A DNA stretch of 64,000 nt from Cymodocea nodosa (lineage: Eukaryota > Streptophyta > Magnoliopsida > Alismatales > Cymodoceaceae). The translations under genes were made by a program, and so were the position numbers. Location of the stretch: the NCBI GenBank assembly GCA_036874045.1, contig JAZBRI010000008.1, positions 2,867,001 to 2,931,000 of the forward strand. Reading direction: 5' to 3'. Below are positions 50,201 through 60,325 of the stretch, piece by piece; positions within the stretch are counted from its first letter, which is position 1, and every line of letters begins with the position of its first letter. The notes under the pieces are model-generated. The model did no database searches and was not told the origin of the DNA. It worked only from the letters and a program-made list of their open reading frames with translations.

Positions 50201-53200
50201 CAAAACTTAGGGTCCATTTGCATGTGAAAGTACACTACTGATTTCCGTAGTTATTAAGGTGCCATGGTGCCTACATGATATAGTATGACAATTTCTTAGA
50301 GAGGATGGGGAACATCAAAATATAAGTCAAAAACAATCTAAAAAGTCTCTTTGAAAACACATGATTGACAAGCCATTTAGGAACGTAAAAGGAAAGAATA
50401 CACATTCTAACCAAAAAGGAGCAAGTTGAGTGCACTAGACTTTCACAAAAATGAAGGCCCGAAGGATCCAATTATATATTTATATGTAACCTTACCTCCA
50501 CAAGTGTTGAAATTGAAATGCTTGTGTATGGCATGTACTTTATGATTTTTCTAGATGATGAAGATTGTTATTCTTCCAAAGAAGATTTTGGAATGTGTAG
50601 TACTAGTGAGGAACTAAAGTTAAATCTAGATCAGTTGGGGTATCTTCTTTACAATTCCTTTATGACTCTGTTTCTTCAATGCAATCTGCTCGATTTGTTA
50701 TGGACAATTTCCATTTGTTTTTTCAAAGAAGTCTACAAAAGAAAACTTAAATAAAAAAACAGAAAAAAAGACCATTGGCATGATATCGCAAACAAAAACA
50801 GTAGTAATGGGACCCCAAGAATCCATCAAACCAAACAAATGAGACTCAAACAAGCAAGAAAATGAAACAGAAGTTAACCATGGGTAACACTAGAGAGCCA
50901 GCTAGACGTGTCAGTCAGACATCTGAAACCACTTCACTCCTGCAGTGATTCAACCACCTTGTTTAGTGCCTTGTCTTTCTAGTGATTCATGTTTGAGGAT
51001 ATACTTGAAAGATTCTTTTATCATGTTTCTTTTGTCCGTTCCACCAAATTGCTAAGGGTAACACTTCTCAACATCTAAATTTCTTGTCATCTACTTTTGT
51101 TGCTTTTTTAAGTTGTAATTTTCTTTTGGATATTCTACCTGTGAATTATCAGCCTTGTTATAGTAGGTGTCAGGGTAATTGTTCATTTGAATTTAGGTCT
51201 TGTAGCTACCTGTGGCGGGCTGGGTGATGGGAAGCTTCTTTTATGGAATGCTTTAACAGGACAACTTGCTGCTGATTTAAATGTGCATGTGAGGTCAGTG
51301 AAATTCACATCAATTATTTTCTTGTACATGATTGTTTTGTTTTGTTCTAGAATATTGAGGATTTTCTACGTAATATTATTGGCAGGACTCCCAAGTCTTT
51401 GCGTTTTTTATGTATTTGCCTTTCTCTATTTGCTTTTTATGATTGGATTTATTTGCCATCGTTCCCTTTCATGGTCTTTAACTTAGTGACATGTTATTTA
51501 AAGAAAACAGTCATCTATTTGATATTTTTATAGATCATCTCTAGTGATATTCTTAAAAATAGGATTTTCTTTCAATTTTGATATTATTTCTTATATGCTC
51601 TTGGAATGTCATTCTCTTAGTACAAGGTTTTGATTTAATATAAAAAAAAAGATTTCTATTGATGTCCACAGTGGTTCTTGCTTGGATTGTTTGTTTTCTT
51701 TTTTTGCATACTTAGATATCTGTTTTGTGATTTTTTTCCTTAACATTTTGATGAAATAGATTTTCCAATCGAGATCTTAGGTGGGAGTTGTTAGTAAGAT
51801 TTAAATTTATGTAATTTAACTAAAGATTTGGCAATAGATAGAAATACATGAAAAAAAAGGATTCATGTGACACAATCTCACATAGTAGGATTATGATTCA
51901 GATTGTTGTTGATTTTCCAATTACCATAATAGACTAAAAATATCCATTCTTTTTTAGCATTCTGTAGTCGTTTCATGAAAACCCATTCTTTTTTTGGCAT
52001 TCTGTAGACCCTTTTACAACTCAGCTAGAACCATTCTGTAAAGGTACTAGAAGTGAGATTGTACAGCCACTATCGAGGGAGCTTTAACTTTGGGATCATT
52101 CGTTGAGTTTCTTAAGAAGCCAAGAAGTCATACGGTTAATAGAGAGGGAGAAATGGGGAGTGGCTTTCTCTTTCAGCTATATGAAATAAATAAGTGTTTA
52201 GCCACAGAATTTGGTGCTCTCTTTTTCCAATGGCTTTTAAAATGTGGAAAATTTTTGATCTTCCAGATCTTTGGATGGACATTATTACCTATAGCAAGTA
52301 TGGGAAGCTTGGTTCTGGCAATTCTTTTGCACTCTGTCCGTCTCAACTCTCAAGGGCCAGAAACTCTTCATTTTAGGCTGGTGTTGAGTGTCTACACTAG
52401 TGTTTCTATCCTCATATTAGCTATAAAGTTGGGTCAGGAATCGGGACAGAGGATCATCTTCTGGTTGGATCGATCTTTTTCTATACCCTCTTCTTTCTCT
52501 TCTTGGTTTTTAGTTCTGGACTCTCTTCTCTTATTTTTCTTCATCTTTTTAATTTTTTATACAAATAGTGGAGTTTATGTTTTCTTATTTCTAAATACAT
52601 GGAAATTTATCTCTTGTTTGAATGATGAATCTGAACCAAATCAATAAGGATGTGTTTGGTGATTGTGATAAGATACATGTTTATGGAATTCATTGTATTA
52701 ATTATCTAATTGGGTTGGCATCTTTCTCATCTTCACCCATTTGTTTCATCTTTTTTTTTGTCTAGGACTGGAAATGTGGTCATTCCTTCTATTGAAGCTA
52801 TGGAATTTTGTAATCAAAATATCTTGGTTTGTGGAACTGATTCTTCCAGTAGAGAGCCAGCTGTACTGCAACTATGGGACATTGAAGCATCTCAATCCTG
52901 CCAATCATTAGTTGTGAACGATTCTGTATGTTTCTATGTTTACATCTTTAACATTGTAAGAAAACTCTTGGAGAATCAATTTCTTTTTAACTGATTTTTT
53001 TCTCCAGTATATAACGTCCTTGAAAGCAAGCCCGGATTGCAATACAATAATTACTGGTGTGCCTATATACTTACACCTTCTTTATTAATTATTTGATAGC
53101 CAGTAATAACTATATTTCAACTTTGCTATATTAAAGGTGCTGGAAATGGGGAAGTAAGCTTATTTGATGTCAGAACATGCGGAGAGATATTTCATCTTTC

Positions 53201-56200
53201 AGTGGGAACAAATTACGAGGTGCATTGTTTACAGCTGTTACATCCCAATTGATCTTGTAGGATTCTGTTTTCACTTGTTGGCTCCAAGAAGTTTACTTGC
53301 GTACTACATCAAGTTCTTGTAGGATTCTGTTTTCACTTTTTGGCTCCAAGAAATTTACTTGCGTACTACATCAAGTTCTTGACCAAAAGCAGTGTAGATC
53401 GTTACCTTAGTATCATAGAAAACTGTAACCAAAAATTAATCATCAAAGAATAATTAACTTGCTATCACATGTGTTGCCTTTCTCGTGGTTATATATTTTG
53501 ATTAGATGTAAAGTGTTTGCCATTTAATTTATTGGTGTATATGTAATTATGTACACACTTTAAAACTAAGCTATACGATGGTCTGGATTGTTCTTGTCAT
53601 TTCTGTATCTCTAAGATTCCATCTGAAATATCAATCCCATGACCAAGAGCCTGTGTTGAAACTTTAAACTTGTCTATTGATGCCACTTCTCCATCTTTGT
53701 TGATTGAAAAATTATAGAAATCAATAAAGTTCCCTGCCAGGGCCCAGGATATTGTTATTGTCTATCTACAAGTGTTGCACAGAGTTTTGGTTGAACGATC
53801 TGGATTCATCATAAAAAGAAAATATCTTTTGAAATTTGGACACCCTTCCAGATTGTAGACTTTTTGTCTATTGATTTTTTTCTGGCATTAAGCTTGCTGT
53901 ATTTGGATTTTATCATCTGAGCCCATAATAATTTTGGGTTTTTTCCTATTTTCCAGAACCATTTCACAAGCAGTGCGTCATTATCCAAATTCGGAAACTG
54001 GCAATATGTATGATTTATAGATAATATTTTCCATTGCGATCAAATGTGCCCATGCTATCTTATCATTCTTCCATAACTAGAACCTCATCTTTTTTTCTCA
54101 AGAACATTCACAATCTCACTAAGAAGCTGATATATAGACGTATGGAAGACAGAGATTCACAAGGACACTTTTGAGCAAGATGTCTCCTGCCAAGGCTGAC
54201 TGCAAGATTTCCATCCAGATGATTTTCTGTGAAACCCTTTTGATGGGTGTTAGAATTTATTATATTGTTACTATTGGGTTTATGTATTGTTGGATGATAT
54301 AATTGGGCTATTGGATATCTGTTTATATCTGACCCTCTATATATTCCTTGGAATCCCTTATTAGCTAATCCAATGACAGAAATTCCCATTTGCTCTCTTC
54401 TACATGGTACTAGAGCCTGGGGTTTTGACTTAGGACCCAGCTGCCATCCATCACGGTCCATTACCACACCTTCCAATCATCATCAGCCACCTCCCACCTC
54501 ATCACAGCTACTGTCTAGGGCTTCCAGCCCCTCAACTGCTATCTCCAGGACCTCCAGGCCCCTCTCCAACCATTGGCACATCTCTCCAGGACCAAACTAG
54601 CCACCACCAGTCAGGGGAAGGCCAACCCTATATGTCGGCTGGGCCTTTCATCCCTTACTGTAGCCCTCGCAGGGCTGTTCTTCATTTTTTCTTCCACTAG
54701 TCAGCTTGGCTGGTGGCCTATTGATGCTGCACAGCCCATGAAAGGGCCTGTGATTCTCGGTCAATTCACACCTAAATGCCTACGTGGTATATTTTCTGTT
54801 CATTTTCACTGCTAAGTGATTTGATTTTTGAAGTTGAAAATCATTAGAACTCATAAGATTTGAAACAAAAGGGTTAAATATGATAAACAGGTTTTAACAA
54901 ATACAACCATTTCTTTTGCACTTTGATATCTTCATATTGCATTACAATTTTTAAAGGAATAGAAATAGATGTATGATAAGATGAACTTTGTCTACAACTC
55001 TTGTCTTCTGTCCTGATCAACTTGGTCTAGACATTTTGAAGTTTTCTTTTCGGAAGTGTGTGTGGTGACTACGTGATTCTCCTTTTGTAACGAAATATCT
55101 AGATCTCTTCCTATTTTTGTCAGGTGACTTCTGTTTCATTTAGCAGTTGCGGCACCTACTTCCATGCTTCAAGTACATCAAACAGTGCTTTGGTGTGGGA
55201 CACTCGGCTAATGCCCACACATCAAAAAGGTTTTCATGAAGAGAACCCCACTTCTATTAATATGTCACGTGCTCTTAAGTCTCTACATTGTCTGAGCCAT
55301 GGGAAGCAGATGCCGACTGCAGAACATGCAGGTCAACTTCCAGGGTAAGTTTCCTCATATTACATATCCAATAATTTTTCGTAGTAGAGTTTAACTGGTG
55401 TGCGAATTTTTCTATGTATTTTATCATGTTCCATATGATGCTTAATGTATCACTTGTAGTTTGACACGAAATTCTTGTACATGTCTTTATCATATTAGGA
55501 TTTAAAGTTTAGGATTTAGGATTTAAGGTTTTTTCATATTATTGTACATGTCTTTATGCAGACCAACTTTTAAGATAAGTTTCCTCATATTACATATCCA
55601 ATAATTTTTCGCAGTAGAGTTTAACTGGTGTGAGAATTTTTCTATGTATTTTATCATGTTCCATATGATGCTTGATGTATCACTTGTAGTTTGACACAAA
55701 ATTATTGTACATGTCTTTATCATATTAGGATTTAGGATTTAAGGTTTCCTCATATTATTGTACATGTCTTTATGCAGGCCAACTTCCAGGGTAAGTTTCC
55801 TCATATTTCATATCCAATAATTTTTCGCAGTAGAGTTTAACTGGTGTGAATTTTTCTATGTATTTTATCATGTTCCATATGATGCTTGATGTATCACTTG
55901 TAGTTTGACACGAAATTATTGAACATGTCTTTGTTGGATGTGGACCTGCATAATGATATCCAATTTGACACTGGACTTGAGAATAGAATTTTGTTTCTGT
56001 CATGATACCTTAATATGATCTAATTTCCCATAGCTTTATCCTTTTGGAGCAATTTATCATTTTAGCCAGAAGCTTAAGATTAGTATTGGTAAAGAAGAGA
56101 GGTAGAATATGCTACGTTATGATTTATTAATTCCTAACCAGGTGAATAAATTTACAGAAAGGAAAGACAAGTTCTAATTGTCATAATCTAGTTTAGCTAG

Positions 56201-58384
56201 CCTCATAGTCTCATGTTTTGGCTTGTAAACAAATGGATCTGTGAATCAGGAGAGAAATTAAGAATGGATTTTATTACTAGGGTGATTATGAATGTATGGA
56301 GAGGCAGGAAGAGACATTAATATTACTTAAGGAGATAATCTCTTGTTGTGTTGGAAAGATCACAATACTGTTACTAAGGCTAGGAGAGTGTCTATATATA
56401 TAATGAGTCGTATGATACTAGGATCTATAAAGCATAGTGCATGCAAATACCCACTAATCACACACAATTACAATACTTACACTTCCTTTCAAGCTGGAGT
56501 GAATATACCAAATATGTTCCACTTGTTAAGTTGTTATATAGAATATTAAAGACTCCAACACTTAGTTTATTTGTGAAGGTGCGAGCCAATTGCTCAGAAG
56601 AATAAGGGGTATTAACATAATCAAATAACTTCAAATCTATGATGTAATGACAATCCACTTTAATGTTCTCGTGAAAGGTAGGATTGCTAGCAATGAATAT
56701 TACAGTTTGGTTGTCATATACATAGCTAGGAGAAGATCAATCTGAAGCCCAACGTTTGTTTGCAAGGAACATGGCCATATCATCTTACAACCTATCTATA
56801 TCATAGCTCTGCACTTTGCCTCTATACAGGACTGGGAAATCACATTCCGTTCTTGCTCCTCTGGGTGACTAGGTTGGCACCTACACCACTACAGTAGCAT
56901 ATGGTGGCATCATGGTGAAAGTCTGACAAGATTGTAGGAGATCCAACTTTGAGAAATTCCAATAATGTTGGAAGGAAAGAATGGGAAAGCCATCGAGAGA
57001 TAGTGCCTTGTCACCTGTCATAAGGAAACAATCTTCCTTACTTCCATCGTCAGTAAATTCAACCTTTTGAGCCTGTGTTTGGGAAAAATTTGGACCTCTC
57101 TGGTTCCCTGTCTGCTTTTTAGTTTATGCTCTTTCATTGTTGTTTTAATGATCTTTTACCAATGTTAGAAAATACTCTTAATTGCTGCAAATTAAATTTC
57201 TTAAAAATCCATTGTGGACAGAAAATGTTATATAGACTGCTACTGAGAATTTCTGTTAATGAGGTGTTTCTTTTTTTTCCTGTGTACTCAGGTATGTTGA
57301 TGAAGGTGATCAAGGTATTAATGATGCTCGATGGCTTCAAAAGGAGCCTATTCTTGTTACTGTGAGTGGTGATGGGAGGTAAGGACATGCATTTCAATGG
57401 TTACTCTTTCTGACTTTTAAGTTATTGACGTAAACTTCATCTTTGATTTATAGTGTTGCCATGTGGGATGTTACTTTAGGGCAGCCTTGTGTGAGGCATT
57501 TGTTCAGCCATAATCGATGTGTCAACACTGTCGGTCTCTTATCTGATATCATTTGCAATTATTTTTGTTACTTTTGTTTGGTATATTTTCCTGAAGTATT
57601 TAGATAAAATTACAGGTTGCCATCGCTCCCAATGATGACTATTTATGCACAGGGGGAGATGATCAAAAAGTGGTAAGTTTTCTCCTCTCCAGGATGCTGT
57701 AAATATTCTATTTACAATAAACAAGACTACAAGATTAACATTTAGCTTATTAATGCTGAGATGGGCTACACCTGACACCCATGAACTTTTTTTCAATTTC
57801 ATTAAATATAGATATTTTGAGACCCGAATGTGTGATGCATTGCATTAAAGTTTTGCACCGGGACTTTTTTCTGAAAATGAACTAGGAAAATAATTGTGTA
57901 CTGCGAGCTTACACAGGCACATCAACAAGTTTTTTGCACTTTTTTGAATTTTTTTCTGTCGTCATTTTTAGTCTGAAATCTATTATTGATTTACTTCTAA
58001 ATATCAATATTTCATTTTTCCTTTTTCTTGTGTTATTTACGAGAGTTCAGATGAGTATCATTTAGAACTAACTGTTTATTGGCCACCATTAGACATCTAA
58101 GTTCAGCTAGGATGTCCCAAACATTTACAAAATCATTTGATTTGGAAATAATGATCATTGTCAACTCCAAAATAATGTTTGAAGTGAACTGTTTGATTTT
58201 CAATACAAGATGTTTATTTTTGTTTTAAAACCTTACATTGTGATCTGATTTACCTTGTGGATATGAAAAAAATTTTAACATGTTGAATAATTTACATGGA
58301 AATATGCAGGTACTATACCACAACACCAGGGGGACTACACATGCAAAGTGGCGCCTAACTCACCCGCTCTTGAAAGCTGAGTAA
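32203..58384 (+). CDS. WD40-repeat (transducin-family) protein, 19 exons, 816 aa
   Basis: Exons: 32203-32649, 35588-35640, 35728-36041, 36154-36189, 36526-36741, 36934-37061, 40787-40861, 41236-41328, 49456-49521, 49619-49736, 51197-51293, 52766-52925, 53008-53056, 53137-53219, 55124-55344, 57292-57378, 57454-57529, 57616-57672, 58310-58384. All junctions keep phase and the frame is open to TAA. Residues 1-149 (starting MHLDWETLASSW) are a non-WD N-terminal region; 150-355 are polar and low in conservation signals, with a KRKR patch. From about 390 to 815 WD40 blades follow, marked by VKVWD, KLLLWN, VLQLWDIE, VSLFDVRT, ALVWDTR and VAMWDV. WD40 propellers act as scaffolds; the partner and process are unknown, so no symbol is given. 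The ATG at 32,203 is the first in frame after a GTG-only extension. Introns are swollen by transposons. Confidence 0.9.
32740..32768. repeat. GCGT tetranucleotide microsatellite
   Basis: About six to seven GCGT units lie in intron 1 of the WD40 gene, 90 bp after the donor site. Confidence 0.92.
32770..35580. other. Intron 1 of the WD40 gene, no coding content
   Basis: AT-rich intron sequence. I found no recognisable transposon domain or further exon. Confidence 0.6.
36742..36933 (+). other. Intron 5 of the WD40 gene with a GC donor
   Basis: Exon 5 ends GAAG and the intron begins GCATGT. It ends with ACAG before GGTGGAAC. The only nearby GT donor gives a frameshift and an early stop, while the GC donor joins phase 1 to phase 2 and restores a continuous frame (FFEGWNSLE). 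Confidence 0.7.
37062..38680. other. Intron 6, left part
   Basis: AT-rich intron sequence with no domain recognised. Confidence 0.5.
38690..39021. repeat. Direct tandem duplication, about 185 bp
   Basis: Two units share 'aaaaccaatatttcctctgg' (near 38,690 and 38,873), a purine-rich middle, and a 'gttg-caacatctt-ttc' end. The array carries an open frame of 151 codons by chance; the second copy is shorter. Confidence 0.85.
39230..40340 (+). mobile_element. LINE (non-LTR retrotransposon) 3' fragment
   Basis: Broken + strand frames resemble the end of plant LINE ORF2. A GNWDRGSSSGRIVG-like block stands where 'GDGxRIRFWxDRW' is expected. A later segment near 39,780-39,980 matches the zf-RVT pattern (VWKPHQYIWRNESPLKG, DKADESLDYLFFICEMA). 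Many stops show decay. It lies in intron 6 of the WD40 gene. The left part (39,275-39,490) is homologous to 52,255-52,475. Confidence 0.75.
40345..40386. repeat. 17-bp direct repeat split by a short poly-A
   Basis: A 17-bp block (AACCTTATTTGAAGTGA) occurs at 40,345-40,361 and 40,370-40,386, separated only by A residues. This is what a target-primed insertion of little more than a poly-A tail would leave. Confidence 0.6.
41707..42460 (-). mobile_element. LINE 3' end with poly-A (reverse strand)
   Basis: A T run at about 41,707-41,718 on the + strand equals a poly-A tail on the - strand. The - strand then shows broken ORF2 C-terminal sequence (CWSIKPARNDIIFWD and APWVLDFSFWRDKI) typical of the region after zf-RVT. 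It lies in intron 8 of the WD40 gene. It may be the same insertion as 45,270-46,150. Confidence 0.65.
42955..43344 (-). repeat. copia-type LTR, reverse strand
   Basis: On the - strand it starts TGTCAAGTTTCCC just after a purine tract (GGAGAGAGAG) that follows copia RNase H sequence, so it is the 3' LTR of that fragment. It is an inverted copy of 44,069-44,500. The homology fades near 42,925. Confidence 0.75.
43345..44066 (-). pseudogene. copia pol fragment (RT end and RNase H)
   Basis: The - strand holds VCTKPDITYFVS, a broken DLDMVGDMNN block, LSTTEVEFI (usually LSTTEAEY) and SNSQSAIHLSKNSSF, the classic copia RNase H series. Stops interrupt it. The upstream remainder is lost at the junction with the + strand LTR at 44,069. 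Confidence 0.88.
44069..44500 (+). repeat. copia-type LTR, forward strand, inverted relative to its neighbour
   Basis: It starts TGTTGGGTTTCCC and aligns with the reverse complement of 42,955-43,344. An internal 60-codon stretch (LKLCQLVCDLK, DSWIKDQSNL) is preserved in both copies as sequence similarity, not as a gene. The 3' end is uncertain. Confidence 0.75.
44510..45260. other. Extremely AT-rich segment of intron 8
   Basis: Long runs of 'aataataaataatacattaaca'-like sequence, nearly devoid of G or C. Nothing coding is seen. Confidence 0.7.
45270..46150 (-). mobile_element. LINE ORF2 internal fragment (reverse strand)
   Basis: The - strand near 45,760-45,860 reads GNKGNKTPHFFHKC then AQKRSNHIEKVQNGG. 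This is a decayed version of the LINE block 'GDxNTKFFH...ARRRxNxI' between endonuclease and RT. It has the same orientation as 41,707-42,460 and is positioned upstream of it, so both may derive from one LINE interrupted by the copia cluster. Confidence 0.7.
46355..46560. repeat. Foldback (inverted-repeat) element
   Basis: The left arm near 46,355-46,392 contains CCAGACATGTATATGCATAC. The right arm near 46,519-46,557 is its reverse complement with a few mismatches. Further partial copies of the arm (near 46,395-46,430) lie between them. It is compatible with a MITE or foldback sequence. Confidence 0.75.
46848..46967. repeat. Possible small MITE
   Basis: GGGAGCA at the left and TGCTCCC at the right bound about 120 bp containing a 'ttatgtttggttggaggagtg' type core common in plant miniature elements. 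Target duplications are not evident. Confidence 0.35.
46980..49450. other. Rest of intron 8 of the WD40 gene
   Basis: This holds two purine-rich tracts (about 47,430-47,535 and 47,755-47,815) that share a 'gggaagagagaag' block, then AT-rich sequence. No exon is recognised. Confidence 0.5.
49737..51196. other. Intron 10 of the WD40 gene
   Basis: AT-rich. Short open stretches near 50,271-50,754 have no recognisable domain. Confidence 0.5.
52150..52480 (+). mobile_element. LINE 3' fragment in intron 11
   Basis: Homologous to 39,275-39,490 in the same orientation, with a GQESGQRIIFWLDRSF block (from 'RIRFWxDRW'). It is shorter than the intron 6 copy and lacks the zf-RVT part. A 185-codon open stretch spans it by chance. 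Confidence 0.7.
53245..53385. repeat. Direct tandem duplication of 66 bp
   Basis: Two almost identical units each run from 'cttgtaggattctgttttca' to 'ctacatcaagtt', in intron 14 of the WD40 gene. Confidence 0.92.
54248..54404 (+). repeat. Short copia/TRIM-type LTR (157 bp)
   Basis: It begins TGTTAGAA and ends TTCTACA, directly followed by a primer-binding site. No partner LTR was found downstream before exon 15, so the insertion is truncated or a TRIM remnant. Confidence 0.7.
54405..54417 (+). other. Primer-binding site of the intron 14 element
   Basis: TGGTACTAGAGCC, a variant of the initiator tRNA-Met site, abuts the short LTR. GC-rich internal sequence of about 380 bp follows, without a clear reading frame. 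Confidence 0.72.
55331..55930. repeat. Tandem triplication spanning the exon 15 donor
   Basis: Units start near 55,331, 55,561 and 55,777 (periods about 230 and 216 bp). Each opens with the end of exon 15 or its copy, then the donor region and intron sequence 'tttcctcatatt', and ends with 'tacatgtctttat'. The first holds the real donor (CAGG|GTAAGT). In the second the site is degraded. The third keeps CCAACTTCCAGG|GTAAGT preceded by TATGCAG. Confidence 0.93.
56340..56780 (-). pseudogene. copia pol 3' fragment and LTR in intron 15
   Basis: The - strand holds DNQTVIFIASNPTFHENIKV, DCHYIIDLKL and YSSEQLARTFTNKL, matching the copia RNase H end ('SEQLADIFTKxL'). A CTCCAGCTTGAAAGG purine-rich tract and then an LTR starting TGTAAGTATTG follow (about 56,478 and lower). 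Confidence 0.85.
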
Positions 58385-58438
58385 AATAATTGTTGGTGTG
58401 GTTTTTTCTTCCATTTCATTCTTTATGGTCTTTATTAT

Positions 58439-58444
58439 AATAAA
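58439..58444 (+). terminator. Polyadenylation signal of the WD40 gene
   Basis: AATAAA lies 55 bp after the stop codon of exon 19, in a T-rich 3' UTR. Confidence 0.55.
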
Positions 58445-59620
58445 TTTTAAACTTTGTTATATTTCTTATATTTTTTGATAATGAAATACTAGGTTTCACG
58501 TAGGGGCTGATAGGCTATATCGTAGGACACAATGTATGTGATTATCCCTTAACTTGCAACGTGAGAAGTGGAGTTATTTTCTTATTTGATGCGATGCCAA
58601 TGTTATTTTATGAACGAATTTGTGTTTTCTGTAATGCATGTCAACTCCGTGAAGGCTATTAACTAGCACGTCCTTGTCCCATCTTTTTGAATTATCAATA
58701 GGGTGAAGTTTATTAATGTAAAATAAGATTCGTCAAGAAAAGGGTCTGATAAGTCAGAAAAGGTGAAAAAGGGAATGCAGGGAGAAAACATAATCAGATT
58801 TTAAGAAGTACGTACTAAATGATTTTCCCACAATCTGAACAAAATCAGCATGCCAAATTGTCTTCAGAGAGGTAAAAATGTAGGTAAATCAATAAAAGTT
58901 ACACTTAATGAAAATAGTAAGAAGTGGTACTTGTTAGAATTCACAGTGAAAAGTAGGATACAGAAAATACAGAAATATCTCGTAATTCTAGTCTCTACCT
59001 TCATGTATAGAGGAGAGATTGAGAAATTACTATTTCTGGTATCTCTTCTATTTCTTGATCATGTCATTACTAAAAATTAACGTAGTAAAGTTTTTCCGTT
59101 CCATGTCAAGATCGTATCGCATGTTATTACACCAATATGAACACAAACATGTGCATTTTTTGAAAGTTAGCATGATAACTTTGAAAATGGTTTCAGTCGT
59201 TGACTCCCGTATGGTTTTAGTATTATTAATCACATCAAAAAGTTTTAGTTTTCTTGTGACGTCGTCATACAAATTATTTTGTTTTGATGTTATTTGGTTT
59301 CAATGGATGCAAAAATGGAGGATTATCATATTCTGTCCACACCATTAGAGGGTATATTCATAGATTCTGCCTTGTCGCAATAGTAATAAGGACATCGGTG
59401 AGATTTTTGATGGTATTGATGATGTAATGGTTTTTCATATTTACGGTGGAAAAGTTGGTTTTTTGGTCGCTCATCTTCAACAAAACACAAATCTCATGTT
59501 ACACAATATTCTCACTTACTAGTTGTACTTGTGCCAATGCACATCTCAAGCAGTAAGATTTCAGGTGCTCCAGGGTATGTTAATGATGTCTTCATTTGCA
59601 AGTAATGCCCAATTATAATT
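58445..59620. other. Intergenic DNA between the WD40 and phosphatase genes
   Basis: AT-rich, no recognisable gene. Overlapping opposite-strand open stretches near 59,019-59,348 show no domain. Confidence 0.5.
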
Positions 59621-59631
59621 CTCTAGTCTTG

Positions 59632-59718
59632 AGAGGTCATTCAGGTTTCTCAATGGTCATACAAGGCACAGCAGTAGAGGTCATTCAGGTTTCTCAATAG
59701 TCATACAAGGCACGGCAG
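59632..59718. repeat. Direct tandem duplication of 43 bp
   Basis: Two units of 'gaggtcattcaggtttctca...ggcac-gcagta' differ at two positions. Confidence 0.93.
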
Positions 59719-59993
59719 TAGATGTATATCTGGCATTATTATAAAACTCGTCAGCAGCAGGCATATCCACAATTTCTCACTTATGTCATCGTCTTGTTGA
59801 TATTGAGGATTCCCTGCAAAGACTGTAACGTAGTAACCCCCATGAATCTATTAAAAGTGGAGGTGATGACCGGAAGCAAAAGAAAAATCGTACCTAAGAC
59901 AAACTCTGGTCAAAGTTTCATTTTCTTCAACAACAATTTCATTTTCTTCGTCAAACTTTCTTCTACTCCGTCAAAGAGTTGTCTCGCTCTCAA

Positions 59994-60325
59994 GGTTGAA
60001 CTTTTTGTAGTTTATTTATCTTGGTATGTAGTTTATTATTATTTTCTACGTGATACATATCGATTTGAATTTCCTTATGTCATGCTCTTTAAAATATGTC
60101 TTTTATCGTCAAGTAATTCTTCTCATGCTCTGGTAGGAATTCGACTAGTAAGGTGGAATTTTTTGTAGTTTATTTATCTTGGTATCTAGTTTTATTATTA
60201 TTATTTTCTACGTGATACATATCGATTTGAACTTCCTTATGTCATGCTCTTTAAAATATGTCATTTATCGTCAAGTAATTCTTCTCATGCTCTGGTAGGA
60301 ATTCGACTTGTAAGGTGGAATTATT
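59994..60325. repeat. Direct tandem duplication of about 166 bp
   Basis: The second unit (about 60,159-60,325) repeats the first (about 59,994-60,158) with few substitutions and a TTA expansion, which marks it as a recent duplication. A broken open frame crosses it. Confidence 0.93.

Noticed and set aside
52090-52647. 185-codon + strand open frame
   Set aside because: It crosses a decayed LINE fragment inside intron 11; the hydrophobic stretch is T-rich intron sequence.
55275-56003. Three similar - strand open frames
   Set aside because: They are reverse shadows of the tandem triplication at 55,331-55,930.
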